From Bacteroidales bacterium (lineage in GTDB: Bacteria; Bacteroidota; Bacteroidia; Bacteroidales; UBA932), in NCBI GenBank assembly GCA_016293535.1, contig JAEDEB010000041.1:1-19715 (forward strand): DNA of 19,715 nucleotides, read 5' to 3'. Positions 7,307 through 15,202 of this stretch are shown piece after piece. Every line of letters begins with the position of its first letter. Position 1 is the first letter of the stretch. The notes beneath the pieces are model-generated. The model ran no database searches. It was not told where the DNA came from and worked only from the letters and a program-made list of their open reading frames with translations. Both the position numbers and the translations under genes were made by a program.

Positions 7307-8353
7307 TCATTTCCCCGTGAGAGACTTGATGAGAGCGATTTCATCTTCGCTGAAAGGAGTTCCGTCCTGACGATAGATGTCGTGGAACCACGTTTCCGGC
7401 TCCTCCTCTTCCGGACGCGGGTCGTCCCAGGCGAAAATGGTATTGGTCTTTCCTGCGACGAAGCCCCAGTTGATGGCTGCGACATTGTTTGCCTTGAGCA
7501 CAGGAAGGGAGTTTGCGAAGGTGCAGTTCCTTGTCCTTGCCATATATTCGGTGCATACCAGAGGCCTGCCGTAGCGGCTGAGGGTGTCTATGGCGTGCTG
7601 CTGTTCTCCCGCATCACTGTAGCAGTGGTACGAAATGACATCGGAGTTGGCAAGCTGGAACTCGTTGAGGTCCTTGAGAGGGTCGCTCCATACACCTGAG
7701 GTGAGAGGCTGGGAAGGACGGACTGCCTGTGCCCATTCGAAGGATTTCTTCAGGAGAGGGAGGCTGGCTGACCTGTAGCCGCTGTTCCCGGGTTCGTTGT
7801 AGAGGTCCCACATCAGAATGCGGCTGTCGTCCGAGAAGGTTTCGAGCACATCCTTCATATATGTCTCGAGCTTAGGCCAGAGGGCTGTCGTGTCTGCCCT
7901 GAGTGCATCCGATGGGTCACGGACCCAGCCTGAATTGTGGATTCCCGGCTTCGGCTCCGGCTGCTTGCCGTAGTAGGATTCAGCATTCCAGCAGTCGTCG
8001 AAGAATACGAAAAGGGGACGTATCGAGTGGGAGTCGCAGATGCCGAGGAAGTCATCCATCCTGTCCTTGAGCCCCTGAGGGTCGTTCTCATAGACCACGC
8101 TGCTCAGATATACCCTCAAGGTGTTGAATCCGAGGTCTTCAGCCCAGCCGAGTTCCCTGTCTATGAGTTCGTGGTTGTAACTGTCCGCGCTCCACATCTC
8201 TATCTGGTTGATTGCGTCGGCAGGGATATAGTCGCATCCGACGAGCCAGCCCTGTGCGTCATACCAGTTTTGAGCCTGTTCCTGTGTCCATTGTGCCTGC
8301 GTGCAGGATGCGAGCATGATAGCTGAAGCGAAGATGGTAGCAAATTTTTTCAT
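7307..8353 (-). CDS. Clan GH-A glycosidase-like lipoprotein (GH5-type cellulase family)
   Basis: 348 residues. Residues 1-16 form a lipoprotein signal ending in LASC, with lipidated C17, so the enzyme is probably anchored at an outer-membrane face. The (beta/alpha)8 signs are clear: FNTLRVYLS near 77-84, LYNEPG with predicted acid/base E187, HCYSD near 243-247, and TEY with predicted nucleophile E269. W296 or W309 could be the conserved aromatic platform. It fits the group usually annotated as cellulase-family or 1,4-beta-xylanase-like in Bacteroidota; the real substrate cannot be read from sequence. It is the first gene of a two-gene operon with the DeoR regulator. Confidence 0.8.
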   Translation of the reverse strand: MKKFATIFASAIMLASCTQAQWTQEQAQNWYDAQGWLVGCDYIPADAINQIEMWSADSYNHELIDRELGWAEDLGFNTLRVYLSSVVYENDPQGLKDRMDDFLGICDSHSIRPLFVFFDDCWNAESYYGKQPEPKPGIHNSGWVRDPSDALRADTTALWPKLETYMKDVLETFSDDSRILMWDLYNEPGNSGYRSASLPLLKKSFEWAQAVRPSQPLTSGVWSDPLKDLNEFQLANSDVISYHCYSDAGEQQHAIDTLSRYGRPLVCTEYMARTRNCTFANSLPVLKANNVAAINWGFVAGKTNTIFAWDDPRPEEEEPETWFHDIYRQDGTPFSEDEIALIKSLTGK

Positions 8354-8381
8354 GACTTATGTATCTTTTTCTGTAATTTTT

Positions 8382-8389
8382 CAAATTTA
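8382..8389 (-). promoter_or_regulatory. -7 box of the glycosidase operon
   Basis: On the minus strand TAAATTTG matches TAnnTTTG exactly. It would start transcription about 25 bases before the ATG at 8353. No -33 TTTG is found at the usual spacing (the nearest is 29 bases away), so this is a partial match. Confidence 0.35.
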
Positions 8390-8484
8390 ATGGTTTTTTG
8401 CCGATTTTCCTTCATTTGCAAAAATTTTTCTAGATGAAATGAAAAGTCGTGTCCGCGTAAAATTGTCCGGTGTCCTGAAGCGGG

Positions 8485-8588
8485 TTATTTTTTTGAAGAT
8501 TGCTAAAATTTTTATTTTTGTGACGAGTAAGTAATCTTCAAAAAATAAGCTGCATCATCTTATGAATAAGATTGAAGATTCCTAAAAC
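8485..8588. repeat. Second copy of the dispersed repeat arm, with a local inverted repeat
   Basis: 8530-8568 is an exact 39-base inverted match to 178-216. In addition, 8485-8504 (TTATTTTTTTGAAGATTGCT) is an imperfect inverted partner of 8530-8548, giving a hairpin of about 19 bp with one extra T and one mismatch. The core TGAAGATTnCTAAA occurs at 205-218, 8494-8507 and 8573-8586. The central domain of the left-end element is absent here, so this is a reduced or rearranged form. It occupies the leader of the amidohydrolase gene. Confidence 0.65.
8492..8520 (+). promoter_or_regulatory. Possible promoter of the amidohydrolase, partly inside the repeat
   Basis: TTTG (8492-8495) lies in the repeat core and is followed after 17 bases by TATTTTTG (8513-8520), an exact TAnnTTTG match. 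The spacing is slightly short of the usual 19-21. If used, the transcript would begin near 8527 and carry the 39-base repeat arm in its leader of about 80 bases. Confidence 0.4.
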
Positions 8589-8608
8589 AATGTACTGAAA
8601 TCTGACTT

Positions 8609-10201
8609 ATGTATTTGTTGAAGAATGCCAAACTGTACGACGGCACCGGCTCAGAGCCTTTTACCGCTGACGTACTTGTAAAGGGAGAGCGCATCGAGCG
8701 GGTCGGTCAAGGTCTTGTTGCTCCCGAAGCTTGCGAGGTCATTGACCTTGACGGTCTCAGCCTTGCGCCGGGATTCATAGATGCCCATTCCCACAATGAC
8801 TGGTTCGCGGTCAAGAAAAATCCGGAAAAATATTTCGAACCTTTCATCAGGCAGGGTATATGCTCATTCGTAACCGGAAATTGCGGTCTTTCGGCAATAG
8901 GATTCGACAAGTCCTCCCCTCACAAGGACAAGGTTGGCGGGGGCCTTTTCAGTTATAAGGACACGAAGGGACTGTATCCCTCGGCGGCTTCTTTCTTTGA
9001 AGCCGTCGATATGCACTCACCCTGCAACATCGCGACTCTGGTTGGGCATTGTTCTGCCAGGGCCAGTGTCAGCGGATATGCGAACAGGAAGCTGACCGAT
9101 GAGGAAAGCGGGGCCATGCTGGATATCCTGGAAACTTCGCTCAGGGAAGGTGCCTGCGGAATCTCGCTCGGCCTGATGTATGAGCCGGGCATATATGCTC
9201 CGACTGAAGAGCTGAAAAGGGTTGTCGACCTTTGCGAGAAATATGACGTGCCTCTGACGGTTCATCCGCGCGCATGCTCCGCAGTTTCGATGGAATATCC
9301 GCTGCTGGGGCGTCCGCATCTGCTTCGCGCCCTCGACGAACTCGTGGAGATTACCAGGGGCAGGAAGGTGAAACTGGAATATTCACACGCAATTTTCGTG
9401 GGAAGGAAGTCCTTCAGATGCAAGGATGAACTGGTCAGGATACTCCATGAACTGAGGGAATCCGGAGTCGATGCCGGCTTTGACATATACGATGAACTGC
9501 TTGGCGTGTCGACAATCACGGTAGTGCTGCCTGCGTGGTTCCGCTCTCTGAGCGCAGAGCAGAAACGCAGTCCTTGGGTGAGACTCAGGCTCGCCCTTCT
9601 GATAAAGGCGACCATACTGCTGCTCGGTTTCGATTTCAGTGACATTCAGATTGCGTATATAGGAGAGGGTTACGAAAAGTATGAAGGCAAATCTGTCCAT
9701 GACCTGGCACTGCAGGAGGGTAAGAGTGACCTTGACATGTACCTGGAACTTTGTGAGCTGAGCAATTTTGCGGGCCGTGTCAACATGGGCCCGTACAGTA
9801 CGCCGGAGATAGTTTCGGAACTGTCCGGAGATCCGTATTGCCTGTATATGACAGACGCCTGGGTCGAGGAAAACGGCATTCAGAACCCGGCTATATATGA
9901 CTGCTTCCCCAAGTTCCTGAAACACTCGTTGCAGGGAAAGGGTGACAGTATGAGTGCATGCGTCCGCAAGATGAGCGGAGCCGTCGCGGACAGGTTCGGG
10001 CTCAGGGACAGAGGATATGTCAGGCCCGGAGCATTTGCGGACCTAACCGTGTTCAGCGAGGCTGAACTCCTTGCCGGTGAGGAGGACAGGGGACATTCCT
10101 TCGGAATCGAAAAAGTCTTCATCAACGGCCACAAGGTCCTCGACGGAGGCTGCATAGCTCCAGAGGCCCTGCATTGCGGGCATGCAATCAGAACTCGTTA
10201 G
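8609..10201 (+). CDS. N-acyl-D-amino-acid deacylase-type amidohydrolase
   Basis: 530 residues, no signal peptide, so probably cytosolic. It hydrolyses an N-acyl-D-amino acid or related amide in the family's usual reaction. The metal site can be read by comparison with D-aminoacylase: H60 and H62 in DAHSHND, C92 in TGNCG (the unusual zinc-ligand cysteine of this family), H219 in TVHPR, H260 in YSHAIF and catalytic D416 in MTDAW. The N-terminal and C-terminal strands form the small beta-sandwich (LAPGFIDAH; RGYVRPGAFADLTVFSEAE). A hydrophobic stretch around 325-345 (LRLALLIKATILLLGFDFSD) lies in the variable insertion and need not be a membrane segment. The next gene begins 25 bases downstream on the same strand. 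Confidence 0.8.
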   Translation: MYLLKNAKLYDGTGSEPFTADVLVKGERIERVGQGLVAPEACEVIDLDGLSLAPGFIDAHSHNDWFAVKKNPEKYFEPFIRQGICSFVTGNCGLSAIGFDKSSPHKDKVGGGLFSYKDTKGLYPSAASFFEAVDMHSPCNIATLVGHCSARASVSGYANRKLTDEESGAMLDILETSLREGACGISLGLMYEPGIYAPTEELKRVVDLCEKYDVPLTVHPRACSAVSMEYPLLGRPHLLRALDELVEITRGRKVKLEYSHAIFVGRKSFRCKDELVRILHELRESGVDAGFDIYDELLGVSTITVVLPAWFRSLSAEQKRSPWVRLRLALLIKATILLLGFDFSDIQIAYIGEGYEKYEGKSVHDLALQEGKSDLDMYLELCELSNFAGRVNMGPYSTPEIVSELSGDPYCLYMTDAWVEENGIQNPAIYDCFPKFLKHSLQGKGDSMSACVRKMSGAVADRFGLRDRGYVRPGAFADLTVFSEAELLAGEEDRGHSFGIEKVFINGHKVLDGGCIAPEALHCGHAIRTR

Positions 10202-10226
10202 AAATCATAACACAATATTGTCAAAG

Positions 10227-11723
10227 ATGAAAATGGTATCAAGAAGGCTCTTGCTGATGGTGGCAATCCTTGCTCCGATGTCGCTTGGCGCACAGACAGA
10301 TGATGAGCTTCCAAAATTTGAGGTAACGGGCAATGTGGGAGGCGGTCTTAATTCCTTGATGTACAGGATAAATGGTAAGTCTTCGGCTCCTTCCGCCGGC
10401 TTTGGGGCGGGGATAGGGTTCAACTGGTTCTTTACTCCGTCATGGAGTTTTGGCACCGGAGTCGAGTATTCGATGTATAACGGCTCAATCTCCCTCGGTG
10501 AGGTCGAGAGCGGCCATATAGACGTATATAATGAGTATTACAGTGCCGTATGGCACTATGCGATGTATGACTTCAAGGAGAAACAGCGCATGGGTTCGGT
10601 TCAGGTGCCTTTGATGTTCACGTGGATGACTCCGCTGAAGTTGTCTTCCCCACACAGGTTCTACATAGGTTTCGGAGCAAAACTCGGCTTCAATCTCAAG
10701 GGCTCTTACAGTCAGGAATGCTCAGGTATGGGATACCAGTACCGTCAGGACTGGTATTATGATCCGTATGAAGAATGCGAGGAGTTTCCTGGATTCAAGA
10801 CTGGGAATGAGTTGGAATTTGCTCTGATGAACGTGGCCGGGTCTCTTGAAATCGGTTTCAGGTGGAAACTCGGCAACAGCCCTCTCGCTCTCTACACAGG
10901 TGCATATCTCGACGCTGGAATCCCTGACCTGTTCCCGAAAGTATCAGAAGATCCGATAGTGTTCTTCCGTATGGACGACAGCGGACCGGCTTCAAGGCCT
11001 CGGACTAAGGCCCCGGTTTATGATGACCCGGATGCGATGGCCACGATGTTCGACCACAATTCAGTTCTCCAGGCCCACAGTCCCCATTACGCGACAGTCG
11101 TGGATAAGGACGGAGAAAAGAGCCTCGAGTGGCATAGGCCGACCTCGCATTATTCGAAACATCTCACCACGCTCAGCAGCGGAATAGTCCTGAAGCTTTC
11201 TTTCGGTTTTGGCAAGAGGAAGTCCGCACCGGAACCTGTTGAAGCCGTTCCTGCTCCTATGCCTGAACCGGAACCCGAACCGGAACCGGCAGAGACTCTT
11301 CCTGAGCCGGAGCCTGAACCAGTGGAACCGGAGGTGGTTGAAAGCGTTGTGGAAGAAGTTCCTGTGGAAATAAAGAGGAGTATGATGGAACTCTCAAATT
11401 CGCTTTTCGAGTTCGATAAGTTCACTCTCGATGAAACGGTAATCGCCGAACTGAACAAGGTTACTGCATGGCTGATAGAGAATCCGGACCTCAAGGTTTC
11501 CGTGGAAGGACATACAGACAACGTGGGAGACGACAGATACAACCAGCGTCTTTCGGAGTCCAGGGCAAAGGCAGTCGTCGATTACTTCATAGCCAATGGG
11601 GTAAGTGCAGACAGGCTCAGCTATGTAGGCTATGGCGAATCCAGACCGATTGCTGACAACTCCAGCGATGAGGGCCGTCAGGTCAATCGCCGCGTCGAGC
11701 TGAAGATTATCAATCAGGAATGA
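10227..11723 (+). CDS. OmpA-family outer-membrane protein with Pro-Glu linker
   Basis: 498 residues from ATG 10227. The open frame extends to 10182, but this ATG gives a clean signal peptide, residues 1 to about 22 (RRLLLMVAILAPMSLGAQ). An N-terminal beta-barrel-like region spans about 30-325 (aromatic and glycine alternation, FGAGIGFNWFF). A PEPEPEPEP-type Pro-Glu linker spans about 335-383. The C-terminal OmpA peptidoglycan-binding domain spans about 388-497 and contains VSVEGHTDNVGD, LSESRAKAVVDYF, YGESRPIADN and NRRVEL. It should tether the outer membrane to peptidoglycan. It may be co-transcribed with the amidohydrolase 25 bases upstream and ends at a strong terminator. The linker DNA is repetitive (CCGGAAC-type units at about 11265-11310), a site prone to length variation. 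Confidence 0.9.
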   Translation: MKMVSRRLLLMVAILAPMSLGAQTDDELPKFEVTGNVGGGLNSLMYRINGKSSAPSAGFGAGIGFNWFFTPSWSFGTGVEYSMYNGSISLGEVESGHIDVYNEYYSAVWHYAMYDFKEKQRMGSVQVPLMFTWMTPLKLSSPHRFYIGFGAKLGFNLKGSYSQECSGMGYQYRQDWYYDPYEECEEFPGFKTGNELEFALMNVAGSLEIGFRWKLGNSPLALYTGAYLDAGIPDLFPKVSEDPIVFFRMDDSGPASRPRTKAPVYDDPDAMATMFDHNSVLQAHSPHYATVVDKDGEKSLEWHRPTSHYSKHLTTLSSGIVLKLSFGFGKRKSAPEPVEAVPAPMPEPEPEPEPAETLPEPEPEPVEPEVVESVVEEVPVEIKRSMMELSNSLFEFDKFTLDETVIAELNKVTAWLIENPDLKVSVEGHTDNVGDDRYNQRLSESRAKAVVDYFIANGVSADRLSYVGYGESRPIADNSSDEGRQVNRRVELKIINQE

Positions 11724-11759
11724 TGGCTGCCCGCCACAAAGCGGGGGTCCATTCGTCAC

Positions 11760-11800
11760 AAAAGCCGTTTCCGAGGCCTTCGGAGGCGGCTTTTATAATT
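11760..11800. terminator. Bidirectional terminator between ompA-like and lytTR genes
   Basis: AAAAGCCG (11760-11767) pairs with CGGCTTTT (11787-11794), with an inner CCGA/TCGG stem. On the plus strand TTTTATAATTTA follows; on the minus strand the stem ends in TTTTGTG. It lies between the convergent stops at 11723 and 11841 and can serve both. A weaker CCCGC/GCGGG hairpin lies at 11730-11745, directly after the ompA-like stop. Confidence 0.85.
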
Positions 11801-11840
11801 TACTTTGCCGTCGTCAAAACAACTGACCAAAGTAATGCAA

Positions 11841-12689
11841 TCATGAAATATTCCTGATGCGCGTGAGTACCGCCTTGTAATAGCTCTTTGAAACTGAAAT
11901 CTCTGTCTTGTCCCGGTTGTCCAAGATTATGACGGCACGTTTCTGCCGGCGGACAAACTCGGAGATGTGGCTCAGGTTGACAATGTATGAACGGTGGCAT
12001 CTCATCAGCGAGGTGCCCTCAAGAACAGAGTCCATCATCCTGGTGGGGCAGCGCAGCATGTATTTGAGCTCCTTCCCTTCGGAAAGGTAATGTACCATCA
12101 TATAGTTGTCCTGGGACTCCATATAAAGCACCGCATCGGTCTTGAGAACGAGAGCAGGGACGCCCTTGTAGTCAACCAGGGTAATCCTGTCCTTGTTCTC
12201 CTGTGCGGCGATGCTTGCCTTGAGGGCGTCATATTCTTCGCGCAGGGCTCTGTTGGAGGCTCCAAGACAGAGAAACGCATAGGGCAGGGCAATGATCAGG
12301 GTGACGCAGAGAGATGCTTTCAGTGCCAGGTTAAGGGTGATGTGAATCTCGTATCCGGTCGCAGCGGGAGTCAGGAGCAGATATATGAGAGCAAGTATCA
12401 CATACTCGGAGAAGGCCCATATCAAGAATTTGGCGAGGGTCAGTACGTGTCCGGACTGGTATCTGTAAATGAGTATCTTGCTCATCGCCATGACAGCGAG
12501 GACCAGGACGTAGAAGACCAGTGTGAAGAGAAACTTCCTGAGTGAACCAAATCCAAGCCATATTGTATCGGAAAAGTAGCCGTAAACAAGAAGCAATGGT
12601 ATTGAAAAAAGGAATATCGTGATTACCGACAGGGTGAGGAAACGTTTGGAAAACAGGTATTTGTGCATTTCCATAATAAAGAATCTCAT
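11841..12689 (-). CDS. Membrane-anchored LytTR-family DNA-binding regulator
   Basis: 282 residues. Four hydrophobic segments lie at about 17-37, 49-70, 83-107 and 120-142, followed by a short helical linker (ALREEYDALKASIAAQENK, coiled-coil-like). A LytTR DNA-binding domain spans about 168-280 and shows VLYMESQDNYMMVHY, LMRCHRSYIVNLSHI and ISVSKSYYKAVL. There is no response-regulator receiver domain, so the membrane part is the likely sensor, as in other TM-LytTR proteins of Bacteroidota. It is divergent from the fatty-acid operon, with only 61 bases between the starts, making that operon or itself a reasonable target. ATGs at codons 6 and 8 are alternative starts. Confidence 0.85.
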   Translation of the reverse strand: MRFFIMEMHKYLFSKRFLTLSVITIFLFSIPLLLVYGYFSDTIWLGFGSLRKFLFTLVFYVLVLAVMAMSKILIYRYQSGHVLTLAKFLIWAFSEYVILALIYLLLTPAATGYEIHITLNLALKASLCVTLIIALPYAFLCLGASNRALREEYDALKASIAAQENKDRITLVDYKGVPALVLKTDAVLYMESQDNYMMVHYLSEGKELKYMLRCPTRMMDSVLEGTSLMRCHRSYIVNLSHISEFVRRQKRAVIILDNRDKTEISVSKSYYKAVLTRIRNIS

Positions 12690-12697
12690 TCAAAATC

Positions 12698-12738
12698 GTC
12701 GCAAGCTACGAAAAATCCCGTAATAATTGCGACCTTTG
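12698..12738 (+). promoter_or_regulatory. Divergent lytTR-fabF control region with a 7-bp inverted repeat
   Basis: GTCGCAA (12698-12704) and TTGCGAC (12727-12733) are perfect inverted half-sites about 29 bases centre to centre, close to three helical turns. The right half-site overlaps GACCTTTG (12731-12738), a one-mismatch -7 box that would give fabF a leader of under 10 bases. No convincing -33 element is seen. A dimeric regulator could bind here; the match could also be chance. Confidence 0.35.
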
Positions 12739-12750
12739 TAAAGATACACT

Positions 12751-14010
12751 ATGAACAAAAACAGAAGAGTAGCAATTACCGGAATGGGGGTGATATCCCC
12801 AATCGGAAACAATGTACCCGATTTCAAGGAGTCCCTTTTCGCGGGCCGATGCGGCATTTCCCGCTTCGATCCTGGCGATGACAAGGATGCCGAAGGCATA
12901 GCCGTAAGGGTGGCCGGTCAGGTCACAGGCTTCGATCCTGCCGATTACGGTCTGACTCCTCAGGAAATCAGAAAGAGCGACAGGTACAGCCACTTTGCAG
13001 TGGCAGCATCCCTTCAGGCCCTGCAATCCAGCGGCCTTGTAATAGGCGAGAGTGTCAGCAGGGAAAGAACGGGAGTCTATATGGGCTCCGGAATCGGAGG
13101 ACTTGATACCTTCGTGCGCCAGACCAAGAATATGGCTGAGAACGGCGGCGGCCGCGTGTCGCCCATGTTCATTCCTATGATGATTGCCAACATTGCCGGC
13201 GCCAACATAGCCATAAAGCTGGGGGCCCAGGGCCCTTGTCTTACAACCGTAAGCGCTTGTGCGACAGGAACCAACGCAATAGGTGAGGCCTTCTATGCGA
13301 TACAGAGGGGAGATGCCGACGTCATCATAGCGGGAGGCAGCGAGTCTGCAATCAATCCGATAGCGATAGGCGGATTTCAGAATGCCCGTGCCCTGTCCCT
13401 GGCGGAAGATCCGCTCCAGGCCTGTCTTCCTTTCGATGCCCGTCGCAGGGGTTTCGTTATTGGCGAGGGGGCCGGAGCCCTTATACTGGAGGACTATGAA
13501 CACGCTGAGGCAAGAGGAGCACATATCTACGCTGAAATCTGCGGCTACGGAAACACCTGCGACGCCTATCACGTGACCGCTCCTTCTCCTGACGGGAAGC
13601 CGGCATCCCGCGCCATCAGGCGTGCACTCGACCAGGCAGGGTTCAGGGATGGGGAGTCCCTGTACATCAATGCTCACGGAACCGGAACGCATCTGAACGA
13701 TTCCTGTGAGACTCTTGCAATAAAGCTGGCCCTCGGCGAGGACCTGGCTTACAGGACGGCGATAAGCTCCAGCAAGTCGATGACAGGTCACCTTCTCGGA
13801 GCCGCCGGTGCGGTGGAAGCCGTTGCCTGCGTGCTCGCTTTGACTGAACAGACGGCTCCTCCTACTATTGGTCTGGAAGAGAAGGATCCGGAATGTGACC
13901 TCGATTATGTGCCGTTGCGTTCGAGAAAAATGTGCATTGACGTCGCGTTGAGCAACTCATTGGGTTTCGGTGGCCACAATGCTGCCATCGCTTTCAGAAA
14001 AGTCAGATAA
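12751..14010 (+). CDS. fabF: Beta-ketoacyl-ACP synthase II
   Basis: 419 residues, the usual FabF length. It condenses malonyl-ACP with acyl-ACP in fatty-acid elongation. The thiolase-fold active site is complete: nucleophile C170 in VSACATG, H309 in NAHGTGTHLND, K342 in SSSKSMTGH, H347 in TGHLLGAAGA, and the closing GFGGHN loop. HGTGT replaces the more common HGTST. The DPECDLDYVP segment and the overall wording look closer to FabF proteins of Clostridia than to the Bacteroidota housekeeping FabF I recall; that is an impression needing a tree. It is first in a seven-gene operon, with fabZ starting one base after its stop. Confidence 0.92.
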   Translation: MNKNRRVAITGMGVISPIGNNVPDFKESLFAGRCGISRFDPGDDKDAEGIAVRVAGQVTGFDPADYGLTPQEIRKSDRYSHFAVAASLQALQSSGLVIGESVSRERTGVYMGSGIGGLDTFVRQTKNMAENGGGRVSPMFIPMMIANIAGANIAIKLGAQGPCLTTVSACATGTNAIGEAFYAIQRGDADVIIAGGSESAINPIAIGGFQNARALSLAEDPLQACLPFDARRRGFVIGEGAGALILEDYEHAEARGAHIYAEICGYGNTCDAYHVTAPSPDGKPASRAIRRALDQAGFRDGESLYINAHGTGTHLNDSCETLAIKLALGEDLAYRTAISSSKSMTGHLLGAAGAVEAVACVLALTEQTAPPTIGLEEKDPECDLDYVPLRSRKMCIDVALSNSLGFGGHNAAIAFRKVR

Positions 14011-14011
14011 G

Positions 14012-14431
14012 ATGAACAGAGAAGAAATCAGCAAGCTTCTGCCTCACCGGGAGCCTATGCTCCTTGTCGATGAAGTCCATACTGAGGCTGGTGAATGTGT
14101 CTCCCGCTATGAAGTGAAGGGAGATGAGTTCTTCCTTCAGGGACATTTCCCGGGGCATCCCGTAGTGCCCGGAGTGGTGCTGTGCGAGATGATGGGGCAG
14201 GGCGCGGTCCTGCTTCTGCGTGACAGGCTTGACGGCAGGACATTACCCATGTTCGTGGGAATGGAGAACGTGCGCTTCAAGCAGCCTGTACATCCGGGCG
14301 ACGTCGTCGAGTGCCGCTCCAAACTTCTTTCAACACGCGCCAACATCGTTTTTGTACAATCCAAGGCTACCGTGAACGGACATCTGTGCTGTTCCGCAAA
14401 ACTTTCGGTGGCCCTGATAAAGGCTGAATGA
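14012..14431 (+). CDS. fabZ: 3-hydroxyacyl-ACP dehydratase
   Basis: 139 residues, a normal stand-alone FabZ hotdog protein that dehydrates 3-hydroxyacyl-ACP. LPHREPMLLVDEV opens the fold. The catalytic His is H45 in QGHFPGHP and the catalytic Glu is E59 in GVVLCEMMGQ. The ATG at 14012 follows the fabF TAA by one base; the longer open frame from 13970 would overlap fabF and is unlikely. In many Bacteroidota the housekeeping FabZ is fused to LpxC, so a separate copy inside a FAS operon suggests a second enzyme. The stop overlaps the start of fabG (ATGA). Confidence 0.9.
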   Translation: MNREEISKLLPHREPMLLVDEVHTEAGECVSRYEVKGDEFFLQGHFPGHPVVPGVVLCEMMGQGAVLLLRDRLDGRTLPMFVGMENVRFKQPVHPGDVVECRSKLLSTRANIVFVQSKATVNGHLCCSAKLSVALIKAE

Positions 14432-15183
14432 TTATGGAAATACCGCAAATCCTTACAGGAAAGGCCGCAATCGTAACAGGCGGCGTGCGTGGCATAGGCC
14501 GTGCAATTTCCGAGGCTTTCGCCAAAGCTGGAGCCGATCTCATACTCACCACCACCCGCGACAAGTCCGCATGCGGCGAAGTCCTGGATCATCTGCGCTC
14601 CTTTGGCGGCAGGGTGGAACTCCTGAAACTCAACGTGTCCGACAAGACCGAAGTTGCGGCACAGCTTCCTGAAGCTGTAACTGCCTTCGGAGGGGTGGAC
14701 ATTCTTGTCAACAACGCCGGAATCACCAGGGACGGCCTGATGCTGAGGATGAGCGAGCAGGATTGGGACGAGGTGTTGGCAGTGGACCTCAAGTCTGCGT
14801 TCAACACGGTCCAGGCAGTGCTTCCTTTCATGTCGCGCAAGCGCTCGGGAAGCATCATCAACATTTCCAGCGTGGTGGGACTGACTGGAAACGCCGGACA
14901 GTGCAACTACGCCGCGGCCAAGGCAGGACTCATAGGTATGAGCAAGTCACTCGCAAGGGAAATGGGCCCGAGAGGAATCAGGACCAACTGTATCGCTCCC
15001 GGATTCATCTGTACGGATATGACTGCCAAACTGCCTGAACAGATGGCCCAGGACTGGAAGAACCGCGTCGCTCTCCGTCGCCTCGGAACTCCGGAGGACG
15101 TTGCGGGAGTTGCGCTTTTCCTCGCGTCCGACCTCTCGGCCTATGTCAACGGCGAGGTCATAGGATGCACAGGGTGCATGTAG
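14428..15183 (+). CDS. fabG: 3-oxoacyl-ACP reductase
   Basis: 251 residues, a classical SDR that reduces 3-ketoacyl-ACP with NADPH. The cofactor motif GGVRGIG lies at 18-24, and NNAG at 95-98 is the structural NAG. The catalytic triad is S148, Y161 and K165, spaced as in E. coli FabG. The start codon overlaps the fabZ stop (ATGA), so translation is probably coupled; ATG 14434 is an alternative. The C-terminus reads VIGCTGCM where FabG proteins normally end in a VDGGM-like motif. This is a local change near the tetramer interface that may be neutral. Confidence 0.9.
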   Translation: MIMEIPQILTGKAAIVTGGVRGIGRAISEAFAKAGADLILTTTRDKSACGEVLDHLRSFGGRVELLKLNVSDKTEVAAQLPEAVTAFGGVDILVNNAGITRDGLMLRMSEQDWDEVLAVDLKSAFNTVQAVLPFMSRKRSGSIINISSVVGLTGNAGQCNYAAAKAGLIGMSKSLAREMGPRGIRTNCIAPGFICTDMTAKLPEQMAQDWKNRVALRRLGTPEDVAGVALFLASDLSAYVNGEVIGCTGCM

Positions 15184-15202
15184 AATTTTCAAAGGCGAAA
15201 TT

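Noticed and set aside
8354..8608. Possible tRNA, riboswitch or small gene in the AT-rich divergent gap
   Set aside because: No cloverleaf, no known riboswitch core and no open frame of useful length; the stretch is explained by promoters and the repeat.
11265..11340. Tandem short repeats that might suggest a CRISPR or VNTR locus
   Set aside because: They are in-frame Pro-Glu codons forming the linker of the OmpA-family protein.
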